From Flavobacteriales bacterium UBA7519 (GTDB lineage Bacteria; Bacteroidota; Bacteroidia; Flavobacteriales; Weeksellaceae), in the NCBI GenBank assembly GCA_002476905.1, contig DLND01000176.1, forward strand, positions 1 through 22,738: a stretch of 22,738 nt of DNA, read 5' to 3'. The notes below the pieces were generated by a model. The model saw only the letters and a list, made by a program, of their open reading frames with translations, was not told where the DNA came from and did no database searches. Below are positions 9,763 through 15,934 of this stretch, piece after piece. A program made the position numbers and the translations under genes. Every line of letters starts with the position of its first letter. The first letter of the stretch is position 1.

Positions 9763-9857
9763 GAGCGGTCTCACACTTTAGAACCTGGGCGACCAAACCC
9801 AACTTTATAATCCGAAGATTTATAAAGTTCCAACCTAAAGTAACGTGAGAACCGCTC
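9763..9857 (+). ncRNA. Candidate structured RNA (long hairpin with internal loop)
   Basis: A 95-nt segment folds on itself. The closing stem pairs 9763-9774 with 9845-9857 (GAGCGGTCTCAC with GTGAGAACCGCTC, one bulged A). A second stem pairs 9775-9781 with 9835-9841 (ACTTTAG/CTAAAGT). A large asymmetric internal loop follows (19 nt on the left, 5 nt on the right), and the apical stem pairs 9801-9810 with 9820-9829 (AACTTTATAA/TTATAAAGTT) around a 9-nt loop. A closed rod with a central bubble recalls 6S-type RNAs, including the proposed 6S-Flavo class, but I cannot confirm that by alignment. Strand is a guess. It could instead be a leader of the XRE gene at 10047. Confidence 0.5.
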
Positions 9858-9905
9858 ACATGCCGGTACAAAAGTAATGAACTTTTCAGACATGGAGCGA
9901 TATCA

Positions 9906-9978
9906 CGATTTTCTCGGTTGGAAATTGGTCATTTTGGTTCGAGAAAACATCGTCAATTAATGCCTCTTTGGCTTAATT
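9906..9978 (+). ncRNA. Two further hairpins in the leader of the XRE gene
   Basis: Directly after the long hairpin lie two more. One pairs 9906-9916 (CGATTTTCTCG) with 9940-9952 (CGAGAAAACATCG, two-base bulge) around a 23-nt loop. The other pairs 9955-9964 (AATTAATGCC) with 9970-9978 (GGCTTAATT, one bulge) around TCTTT. They could be part of the same RNA as 9763-9857 or form an attenuator-like leader ending before the XRE start at 10047. No T-run terminator is evident, and no function is assigned. Confidence 0.35.
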
Positions 9979-10016
9979 ATCAAATCGCTACTGCAAATAT
10001 AGTAATAATTTTTTAA

Positions 10017-10034
10017 TGTGGCAATATAACCACA
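10017..10034. promoter_or_regulatory. Palindrome, candidate operator of the XRE regulator
   Basis: An inverted repeat TGTGG-8 nt-CCACA ends 12 nt before the ATG at 10047. Small XRE repressors often bind such dyads over their own promoter, so autoregulation is a reasonable inference. No other copy was noticed in the window. Confidence 0.4.
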
Positions 10035-10046
10035 AATATTTTTATA

Positions 10047-10271
10047 ATGATAGATAATAAATATTCAAAAACCTATAAATATATTGGTTCAAAAATAAAA
10101 GAGAGACGTTTGGAATTAAAATTAACTCAAGAAAAATTAGCGAGTAAGATAACTAAGATGGATAGATCTAAAATTAGCGATATGGAAAATGGTAAAGAAG
10201 ATTTTCATTTTTCCACGTTGCTTAAAGTTTGTGATGCTTTAGATATTAGCTTCTTAGATTTTCTAAAGTAA
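10047..10271 (+). CDS. Small XRE-family helix-turn-helix regulator
   Basis: A 74-residue protein that is almost entirely a Cro/C1-type helix-turn-helix (about residues 12-70): KIKERRLELKLTQEKLA, then the recognition helix region RSKISDMENG and the family-typical LLKVCDALDISFLDFL. There is no second domain, so it is a DNA-binding regulator of the size seen in mobile islands, restriction-modification control and antitoxins. It follows a gene-free stretch with RNA-like hairpins and a palindrome near its start, and lies 103 nt upstream of an unknown small gene that it might control. Its target is unknown. Confidence 0.85.
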   Translation: MIDNKYSKTYKYIGSKIKERRLELKLTQEKLASKITKMDRSKISDMENGKEDFHFSTLLKVCDALDISFLDFLK

Positions 10272-10374
10272 TAGTTACTCGGTACTAATAACTGTGACAG
10301 ATCAGGCTTATGATTTTTGATAAAGCTCATTTTAAATAATCGTAGAAAACTGTAAGTAACCTAAAAACATAATA

Positions 10375-10719
10375 ATGGCATTAGATAATTTTTTCAAAAT
10401 TAACTTTCCATATGGAATAAAATCCAATGGAAAAGGTGAATGGACTGCTTTTAACAGAGAATATAAACCTTTGGGCTATACTGACAGTTTAAAAGAGGTC
10501 TCTGATACGGATTTTAAATACTGTAAGTATAAGAATTTGACGGAGAGTGTGCTGAAAAAATTGGGTGATACTGATGGAGCAGTAGAAAAAGAAAATAATA
10601 AAATTGTTAAAGTGTTTTTTTATAATGACGGATCAAATCCGTCCAATTCTAGTAATAAGGAATTATATAGAAGATATTTCGATAAACTTGAAATTTTGTC
10701 AAAATTAAAAAAATACTAA
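10375..10719 (+). CDS. Hypothetical protein, 114 residues
   Basis: I do not recognise this gene. It encodes a 114-residue soluble protein without signal peptide or membrane segment: an N-terminal half rich in aromatic residues (MALDNFFKINFPYGI, GEWTAFNREYKPLGY) and a lysine-rich C-terminus. The first half reads like a short beta-sheet domain. It lies 103 nt after the XRE gene on the same strand, preceded by an A-rich stretch, which is how flavobacterial genes usually start. A toxin or partner of the XRE protein is possible but nothing in the sequence shows it. Confidence 0.65.
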   Translation: MALDNFFKINFPYGIKSNGKGEWTAFNREYKPLGYTDSLKEVSDTDFKYCKYKNLTESVLKKLGDTDGAVEKENNKIVKVFFYNDGSNPSNSSNKELYRRYFDKLEILSKLKKY

Positions 10720-10905
10720 CAACTATTTTTCTTGAAATAGATTTATATCACTTGATTACTAAGTAAGCGATAGTCAATTGAAAACATTTAAAGTTGAAAT
10801 ACCAGAGTTTGAGGCAAGATTGAAATATCATAATAAGAAGATAAATATAAAATTGATGAACAACTTCTAAGAATTCTTTAGGCTTCTACAATAAAAGAAA
10901 TTATA

Positions 10906-11065
10906 ATCTCATTGCTACTTGAAAATTGGCAGTTTTCTGTGCGAGATTTTAAGCGATAGCTTTGCAAAGATTACATAAAAAAGTATAATTTTTTTGTTCA
11001 ATGAGGTTTGCTGACTCTATAATAGCTTTTAGAATCCAAAAAACTTGTAAGACCTACAATTTTGT
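10906..11065. repeat. Repeat unit A1 (matches 12124-12280)
   Basis: About 150 nt spanning the 3' end of the short gene copy 1 and its downstream flank, starting ATCTCATTGCTACTTG, recurs at 12124-12280 with clear similarity (long identical runs such as TTTTTTTGTTCAATGAGG). The similarity continues past the stop codon into non-coding DNA, so it is a DNA-level duplication and not only protein homology. Confidence 0.7.
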
Positions 11066-11234
11066 TGTCTACTGGATCATAAATAACTTCTACATAAAAA
11101 CTGTACAATTTGTATAGAGCAAATTTCACTTCATTTTTAACAGAAGAATCTACAAATTCTCCTTCGGTAAATACCATGTCATATTTTTCACTTTCCGGCA
11201 GCTGTGTATATTCGTAAAAAGACAGTTCCTTCAT
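10998..11234 (-). CDS. Short hypothetical protein, copy 1 of a repeated gene family
   Basis: A 78-residue protein beginning MKELSFYEYTQLPESEKYD, with core EGEFVDSSVKNEVKFALYKL and YSFYVEVIYDPVDNKIVGLT. No signal peptide or known domain. It is the only intact member of a family with three damaged relatives in the window (12216-12450, 14544-14759, about 15690-15820), all on the - strand. Its 3' half and about 90 nt beyond resemble copy 2 closely, while its middle (11086-11182) matches copy 3 at about 94 of 97 positions, so it is a mosaic. Function unknown; it looks like a conserved small gene of accessory islands. Confidence 0.7.
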   Translation of the reverse strand: MKELSFYEYTQLPESEKYDMVFTEGEFVDSSVKNEVKFALYKLYSFYVEVIYDPVDNKIVGLTSFLDSKSYYRVSKPH

Positions 11235-11298
11235 TTTGCAAATTTATAAATTTTAACAAAAGGCTGTTTATCATATAAAAATTAGGAAATAAACTGTG

Positions 11299-11306
11299 TA
11301 TATTTG
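11299..11306 (+). promoter_or_regulatory. Bacteroidota -7 promoter box TATATTTG
   Basis: An exact TAnnTTTG match 29 nt before the ATG at 11336, the spacing expected for the primary sigma factor of Bacteroidota. A TTG-type -33 element at the usual distance is not obvious. Confidence 0.45.
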
Positions 11307-11335
11307 GGTGTTACCTGCAATTCTAAAACAAAAGT

Positions 11336-11935
11336 ATGTCCTTAATAGAAAACAATTTAGAAGATTTAAAATCTATATTTCATCACGAATTTGGTCATTT
11401 TGTTGCATTTAATTTAAGTTCAAAACATATTTCTGGCTTTGACATACGTGAAATGAAAATCACAAGATGTCCGCTTTGTAAAAATGGTTTTGGAGGATGT
11501 ACAAAACCCCAACTTCCTAAAGGCTACAAGAATTACCAAAAATTAAATTCTGAAAGATTAGCACACGTTTTTTCAAATAATTATCTAGGTTGTATTTTTC
11601 AAATCATTCTATCTAATTCTGATGACCAACTTGATGATTATATGTTAGATTACGGACAACTTGACCAAAAAAGTATCAATCATTTTCTTAATCAATACGA
11701 ATTAATTTCAAAAACACATGAAATTAATGATCATTTTAGAAACCTCTGTAATTCTATGAGAGGTAAATTCAAAAACCCTTTTTATGAAACTGATTATTAT
11801 GAACTTTTTGTAGAAGAAAACGATGAAATCTCAATAAACCTGATTAAGCTTAAAGAATTGAGTAAAAATTTTATTAAAAAATTTGAACACGAATACTTTG
11901 ATAATATTGCAAGTCTGAAAAAGATAATTGAATAA
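11336..11935 (+). CDS. Hypothetical zincin-like protein with HEFGH motif
   Basis: A 199-residue cytoplasmic protein. Residues 16-25 read HHEFGHFVAF, a HExxH zinc-peptidase motif (His17, Glu18, His21) inside a predicted helix. A cysteine cluster CPLCKNGFGGC at 45-55 may bind another metal. A later acidic segment (DDQLDDYMLDYGQLD, about 116-130) could supply the third zinc ligand, as in M41-like peptidases, but this is a guess. No signal peptide or membrane segment. It stands alone between copies 1 and 2 of the repeated short gene, has its own -7 box upstream and terminator downstream, and is typical island cargo. Peptidase activity is unproven. Confidence 0.7.
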   Translation: MSLIENNLEDLKSIFHHEFGHFVAFNLSSKHISGFDIREMKITRCPLCKNGFGGCTKPQLPKGYKNYQKLNSERLAHVFSNNYLGCIFQIILSNSDDQLDDYMLDYGQLDQKSINHFLNQYELISKTHEINDHFRNLCNSMRGKFKNPFYETDYYELFVEENDEISINLIKLKELSKNFIKKFEHEYFDNIASLKKIIE

Positions 11936-11958
11936 AAAAGAACTGCAGCTAATAATCA

Positions 11959-11995
11959 GGTTTTCGTTGGTCTTGAAGAGCCAACAATGAAAACC
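11959..11995. other. Long hairpin downstream of the zincin-like gene
   Basis: GGTTTTC-GTTGG at 11959-11970 pairs with CCAAC at 11981-11985 and GAAAACC at 11989-11995, with a 3-nt bulge and a 10-nt apical loop. It lies 24 nt after the stop at 11935 and is not followed by a T run, so it is not itself a standard terminator. It could stabilise the transcript end or mark a recombination site. Confidence 0.35.
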
Positions 11996-12020
11996 CCTTT
12001 GAATGTAAGGTATCGAACTT

Positions 12021-12049
12021 AAAATCCTGACAAGTGTTGGGATTTTTTT
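12021..12049 (+). terminator. Intrinsic terminator of the zincin-like gene
   Basis: A 7-bp perfect stem AAAATCC/GGATTTT (12021-12027 and 12040-12046) with a 12-nt loop, running into seven T. It lies about 85 nt beyond the stop of the gene ending at 11935. Confidence 0.55.
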
Positions 12050-12123
12050 GTGGATTATGGGAAATCGTAATGATGAGTGAACAGAATAGCACTATAATAA
12101 TTTGTAAAAAATAAGATTTTATC

Positions 12124-12280
12124 ATCTCGTTGCTATTTGAAAATTAGCAGTTTTCTGTAAGAGATTCCAAGCGATAGCTTTGTGAGCATTACATCTCAAG
12201 GTGTAATTTTTTTGTTCAATGAGGTTTGCTGACTCTCTAATAGCTTTTAGAATCCAAAAACTTGTAAGACCAATAATTTT
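12124..12280. repeat. Repeat unit A2 (matches 10906-11065)
   Basis: The second copy of the DNA-level repeat described at 10906-11065, starting ATCTCGTTGCTATTTG. It covers the end of pseudogene copy 2 and the non-coding flank beyond it. Direct orientation, about 1.2 kb from the first copy, so recombination between the two would delete the zincin-like gene. Confidence 0.7.
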
Positions 12281-12450
12281 GTTGTCTTTAGAATTATCAA
12301 TAACGTCTGCTAAAAATTGTACCGCTTTTAAAGCACAAATCTTACATCTTCTTTTTTAGAAACGACGACAAATTCTCCATGCGTAAATGCAAGATCGTAT
12401 TGTGCTTCCTGTGATAATTGTGTAAACTCAAAAAAAGATAGTCCGTTCAT
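12216..12450 (-). pseudogene. Frameshifted copy 2 of the repeated short gene
   Basis: Starting from the ATG at 12448-12450 the - strand reads MNGLSFFEFTQLSQEAQYD and HGEFVVVS, clearly related to copy 1, then stops after RFVL. Another frame takes over with AVQFLADVIDNSKDNKIIGL and SFW. There are at least two lesions: one near 12345 and the loss of one base in the A run at 12254-12258 (five A here, six in copy 1). After the second lesion the frame stays open by chance to 12122. The 3' half belongs to repeat unit A (see 10906-11065). Confidence 0.7.
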
Positions 12451-12589
12451 AGCACAAATTTAAAAATTCTTATGGTCTTAATATCAATCAAGTTGTTTCA
12501 GATATTCAAGTTTATCTACCGAAAAACGCTTCAACAACATGTCATTAAAAACAAAAATATTTCTATAATAGGACTAATTAAAACGTAAA

Positions 12590-12850
12590 CTAACTTTCTG
12601 CTCTCAGTTTTCGTAAATGCCTACCGCACTTAGAATTTGAGTTGCAAGTAGTGCATTCCCCAAAGACAAATTTTTTGAAATCCTTATAGTGTTGCAACCT
12701 GCATTGCAATGAGCACTTAAATTTCTGAAATGTGAAAAATATATAGTTATATTCGCCATCTATACTTTTGAAATAAAAATGATAGTCATGTTTATACACA
12801 ACAATTTTCGACAAATAAGTTTTGCAGTCGTTCAATATCTTAATATTCAT
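12590..12850 (-). CDS. Small cysteine-containing hypothetical protein
   Basis: An 86-residue frame with ATG at 12848-12850. The product is lysine- and tyrosine-rich (VVYKHDYHFYFKSIDGEYNY), followed by a cysteine set: C..C in CSLQC, then CTTCNSNSKC, and a basic tail. The cysteine spacing would suit a small metal-binding fold. It has no signal peptide. The composition looks like a real protein and not a frame shadow, and no other gene covers this stretch, but there is no family I recognise and no clear promoter, so I hold it with moderate doubt. Confidence 0.45.
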   Translation of the reverse strand: MNIKILNDCKTYLSKIVVYKHDYHFYFKSIDGEYNYIFFTFQKFKCSLQCRLQHYKDFKKFVFGECTTCNSNSKCGRHLRKLRAES

Positions 12851-12989
12851 AATTCAAATTTTTCACAATAATACGACCAGTTTGTCAGAAAAACTTTTTT
12901 GCTTAACTTAAAATTTAATTCATTGATATTCATACAAATAAAAACATACTGACGAAAAGAAATTTTATTTTGTAAAAAAAATAAATGTT

Positions 12990-13020
12990 AAAAAATCCTG
13001 ATTTAATCCGGATTTTTTTT
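12990..13020. terminator. AT-rich hairpin with T run before the kinase gene
   Basis: A 9-bp stem AAAAAATCC/GGATTTTTT (12990-12998 and 13010-13018) with an 11-nt loop, followed by T on the + strand and giving a T run on the other strand as well. It isolates the kinase transcription unit from leftward material. No + strand gene ends just before it, so its client is unclear. Confidence 0.45.
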
Positions 13021-13048
13021 GCCAGTTCATTCTTATAAGATAATACCG

Positions 13049-13056
13049 TACATTTG
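13049..13056 (+). promoter_or_regulatory. Bacteroidota -7 promoter box TACATTTG of the kinase gene
   Basis: An exact TAnnTTTG match 17 nt before the kinase ATG at 13074. The expected -33 TTG is weak: only TTC at about 13026-13028 lies at the right distance. The short leader left between start site and ATG is typical for this phylum. Confidence 0.5.
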
Positions 13057-13073
13057 AGTATTATCCAAAAATT

Positions 13074-14463
13074 ATGGAAACATACACTGAAATAGAAATA
13101 ATAGGGAGTGGAGGAAATGGAGTCGTTTGGAAAGTTGAAAATAGCCAAAAGGAAAAGTTTGCAAAGAAAACTATTAAACACTATAAAAAAGAAATTCCTT
13201 ATAAAAGATTTTGCGATGAAATTGAGGTAATTAGAGATAATCCTCATATAGGAATCATTAAAATTATTGATTTTTATATACCTGATTCCGCAGCAAAAAA
13301 AACTCCTTATTATGTAATGCCAATAGGAATCCCGTTAAAGGATTGTTTACCAAAATTTCACTTAGAAAAGATTTGGGATTTTATCACAAAGATTATAGAC
13401 ACTATAGAATTTCTTCATAATAAAAATATCACACACAGGGATATAAAGATTGAAAATATACTTGTTGTTGAGGATTATCCTACTATATCTGATTTTGGGC
13501 TGGCAAATTTTCCTAAACAAAAACGATTGTCAAGATTGAACGAAAAAATAGGACCAGCCTTTACTATCGCACCTGAAATGCGAAGAATTTCGTCAGTTGC
13601 AGAATATAAAAAGGCAGATGTTTATTCTCTTGCGAAGACTATTTGGGTTATCCTAACTCAAAAGTATACAAGTTTTGATGGTCAATATAACACACACAGC
13701 TCAATCAGCCTTAAAAATTACGTTGATTTAAAAATAAATGAATCAACAAATTATGGAGAAGCAAATTACTTCTCACTTGTTGTCCTTGACAAACTTCTAT
13801 CTGACTCCACCCATAACGATCCTGACAAAAGACCTTCAATACAAGAATTTAAACAAAGATTTCTTTTTTGGCTTGAAAGCAATGACGATTATCATTTAAG
13901 AAATGGAATTGAATGGGAAGATGCTATTCGAAAAATATTTCCAATATCGGTACCATTACAGTCCAAATGGAGTAATATTGAAGAAATTAAAGATGTCTTA
14001 GAAATAATTTTCACAAATTATGACAATTTAAATCATACCTTTTTTCCGTATTCGGGGGGGGCTGGACTTAACAGACATCAGTATAATTGAAATCAAATCC
14101 AAAAAATACTTGTTAATTAACAATGAGTATTTTCTGGAACCCGAGTGTCTTTATTTTGAATCAATGAATGATTTTTCTTGGAGTTATTTTCGATTAGAAG
14201 TAAAAACTAATAAACCTTTTTTTGGAAATAGTACGTATAGAAATGAAGAGATGATTTACATTGATAGCGCTATAAATATCCATGATAAAAAAGTGAAAAA
14301 CTCAAAATCAGTTAATTTCGTATTAGAAAGTAGTTTTCTTATCGTTCAAAAAATGGCTAACATAAATTCACTTTCGGATAACCTTGATCATTATATGGGG
14401 ATACACAATAAAATGACAAATGACGAATATAAAATATTGCTCCAAAAAGTAAAAAACTCCTAA
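13074..14463 (+). pseudogene. Hanks-type Ser/Thr protein kinase, interrupted by a frameshift at a G8 run
   Basis: Read as annotated the kinase frame gives 338 residues and stops at 14090. It has every kinase landmark: glycine loop GSGGNGVV (11-18), a Lys at 31/32 (FAKK), HRDIKIEN (121-128) with catalytic Asp123, DFG (140-142), APE (167-169 region) and DVYSLA. At 14054-14061 there is a run of eight G. With seven G the reading continues from YSGG into LDLTDISIIEIKSK and on to the stop at 14463, giving about 462 residues with a C-terminal domain of about 125 residues that I do not recognise. So either the gene is broken, phase-variable by slippage, or the run is a sequencing error. The kinase domain itself is intact. 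It is cytoplasmic, without membrane segment, and stands alone as island cargo; defence-type kinases are a possibility but not shown. Confidence 0.8.
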
Positions 14464-14543
14464 TAACATTGCATTAGCAAAAGCGGAGTTACACACAAAC
14501 TTGAAAAATTTGATAAGAGTTTTTTGATATGAAAAACAAGTAT

Positions 14544-14759
14544 TTAATTTCTTGCATTCATAAAGCTACTTAAATTAACTATCTTATTGTCTCTTGAATC
14601 ATAGACCACTTCTACATAAAAACTGTACAATCTGTATAAAGCAAATTTCACTTCATTTTTAACAGAAGAATCTACAAATTCTCCTTCGGTAAATACCAAG
14701 TCATCTTTATTCTGTTCACCTTTCGCTACCGACGTGAATTTGTAAAAATAAAGTTCCCT
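14544..14759 (-). pseudogene. Startless copy 3 of the repeated short gene
   Basis: The - strand reads RELYFYKF, then LVFTEGEFVDSSVKNEV and YSFYVEVVYDSRDNKIV, ending SSFMNARN and TAA at 14544. The core is the same as copy 1; 14608-14704 matches 11086-11182 at about 94 of 97 bases. At the place of the copy 1 start codon there is ACT, and no ATG, GTG or TTG lies usefully upstream, so it is probably not translated. Its first 20 residues differ strongly from copy 1, in contrast to the near-identical middle, which points to gene conversion. Confidence 0.65.
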
Positions 14760-14865
14760 AGTGCCAGTGCAAGTATCACACTCGTGTCAATAAAGTTAAG
14801 ATAATGCAGGTACTGTCAAAATGCCTTCTGCGGTGAGCTGTATTGCCCTTTTTGGACCAATATTA

Positions 14866-15558
14866 TCAGTCAAATATCATGAAAAAGGGCACGATAGAAC
14901 TCGTTCCCAAAATGTTTTCAGGTTGTCCCACTTCGTTTTTATAAGGATTCTGAATCAACTTGACAACGGGAAGATACATTATAGTCGACGAAATCGATTT
15001 TGTTTTTTGCCAAAAATCTGGTGCAAAAAAGTTTTCAAAACTTGATATATCTGCTTCTAGACCAACTTGCCAGCCTTCCTTTTTGTCTTTCTTGAAGCCT
15101 ACAACCTTCAGTTTTTCAGGTACAATAGCAGGCGCTGAAACGCCTGACTTTAAGTATCTTGGATTGACAATCACATGGTTTTCTGTTTCAAGGCTTGTGC
15201 CAATTTTAATTTTTCCAATAGGCTTGTATTTAATGTCATAAAACTGCAAATAATTGCCTTTATTCTCAACTCTATCATGAAAAAGTTGGGTATCTTGATT
15301 ATTTTTTATGTTTTCTTTGGCACTGCGTTTTCTATCCATTGCCAACGAATCACCATTGCGTTTTCTCAAAATGGCTAAATTATCTGAGTACAACTTAGTA
15401 GAAGAGATGTTTTTGTACGGCTGCTGATATTCCCATATACTTTCACTTTCTCCTTTTTTCTCCTTTTTTTTGTTCTCTTTGCTGTTTTTGGGTTGATTTG
15501 ATTGGGCGGGTGCTAAAATAGCAAAACCTAAAATAGCGATGATAAAGATTTTTCTCAT
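14866..15558 (-). CDS. Secreted hypothetical protein, lysine-rich
   Basis: I start it at the ATG at 15556-15558 because this gives a clean signal peptide (MRKIFIIAILGFAILAPAQS); a longer frame to 15621 adds 21 residues before the signal and is unlikely. The 230-residue product has a highly charged linker after the signal (PKNSKENKKKEKKGES), then a mixed region with KGNYLQFYDIKYKPIGKIKI and a C-terminal part with WQKTKSISSTIMYLPVVKL. No domain recognised. It ends abruptly in SSIVPFFMIFD. It lies between copies 3 and 4 of the repeated short gene. Periplasmic or surface location is inferred from the signal. Confidence 0.7.
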   Translation of the reverse strand: MRKIFIIAILGFAILAPAQSNQPKNSKENKKKEKKGESESIWEYQQPYKNISSTKLYSDNLAILRKRNGDSLAMDRKRSAKENIKNNQDTQLFHDRVENKGNYLQFYDIKYKPIGKIKIGTSLETENHVIVNPRYLKSGVSAPAIVPEKLKVVGFKKDKKEGWQVGLEADISSFENFFAPDFWQKTKSISSTIMYLPVVKLIQNPYKNEVGQPENILGTSSIVPFFMIFD

Positions 15559-15689
15559 TTGGTTATGTTGAATAATTACAAATATATAGATTTTTCCTAC
15601 TGCACAATGTTTCCAATGCAAGATCGATCATCACACTCGTTCCATTATTAAGGAATGAAAGTACAGATTTGCATATTGATTTTTTTTTA

Positions 15690-15820
15690 ACGGACGATTG
15701 CAAGATGAATGTGTCGAGGAAGATAAATATCGATTGTAAGTCCAACAAGCACTTGTCTACAGAAATATGAAGAACTTTAACATAAAATTTATACAGTTTG
15801 TACAACACAAATTTTAAGGG
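15690..15820 (-). pseudogene. Degenerate fragment, copy 4 of the repeated short gene
   Basis: Within a longer open frame the - strand reads KFVLYKLYKFYVKV, then VDKCLLDLQSIFIFLDTF, aligning with KFALYKLYSFYVEV and VDNKIVGLTSFL of copy 1. The N-terminal third of the family is missing, and the similarity stops where the 24-bp repeat array of the Fic promoter begins (15828). It appears to be a relic cut by the insertion of the Fic module. Boundaries are approximate. Confidence 0.5.
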
Positions 15821-15827
15821 ACTCAAT

Positions 15828-15923
15828 AAGCTAATGATGATAAAGCAATAAAAGCTAATAATCATACAGCATAAAAAGCTAAAAGCAATACAACATAATA
15901 AGCTAATACTTATATTTGCATAA
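15828..15923 (+). repeat. Four tandem 24-bp repeats in the Fic promoter
   Basis: AAGCTAA starts at 15828, 15852, 15876 and 15900, exactly 24 bp apart, each unit ending in a CATAA-like block (CAATAA, CATAAA, CATAAT, CATAA). A fifth, weaker start (AAGATAG) lies at 15924. The last unit contains the TATATTTG promoter box. Such phased units over a promoter are typical of repressor binding sites; the N-terminal AbiEi-like domain of the downstream protein is the obvious candidate binder. Confidence 0.7.
15911..15918 (+). promoter_or_regulatory. Bacteroidota -7 promoter box TATATTTG of the Fic gene
   Basis: An exact TAnnTTTG match 16 nt before the ATG at 15935, embedded in the fourth 24-bp repeat. 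No TTG lies at the usual -33 distance, so expression may depend on or be limited by the repeat-binding factor. Confidence 0.5.
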
Positions 15924-15934
15924 AAGATAGAACA

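Noticed and set aside
9763..9978. Retron-type msr/msd RNA
   Set aside because: No reverse transcriptase gene lies nearby; the next gene is a small XRE regulator.
10794..10870. Possible 30-codon gene remnant (LKTFKVEIPEFEARL)
   Set aside because: Open frame too short, starts with TTG, and no family could be named; perhaps a relic, not supportable.
12122..12215. Long C-terminal extension of the short gene in copy 2
   Set aside because: It is open only after a one-base loss in the A run; copies 1 and 3 stop near the shorter end, so the extension is accidental.
12930..13247. 105-codon Phe-rich frame on the - strand
   Set aside because: It is opposite the kinase start and reflects AT-rich sequence and the terminator.
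15828..15923. CRISPR array
   Set aside because: The 24-bp units are contiguous with no unique spacers, lie directly over a promoter, and there are no cas genes.
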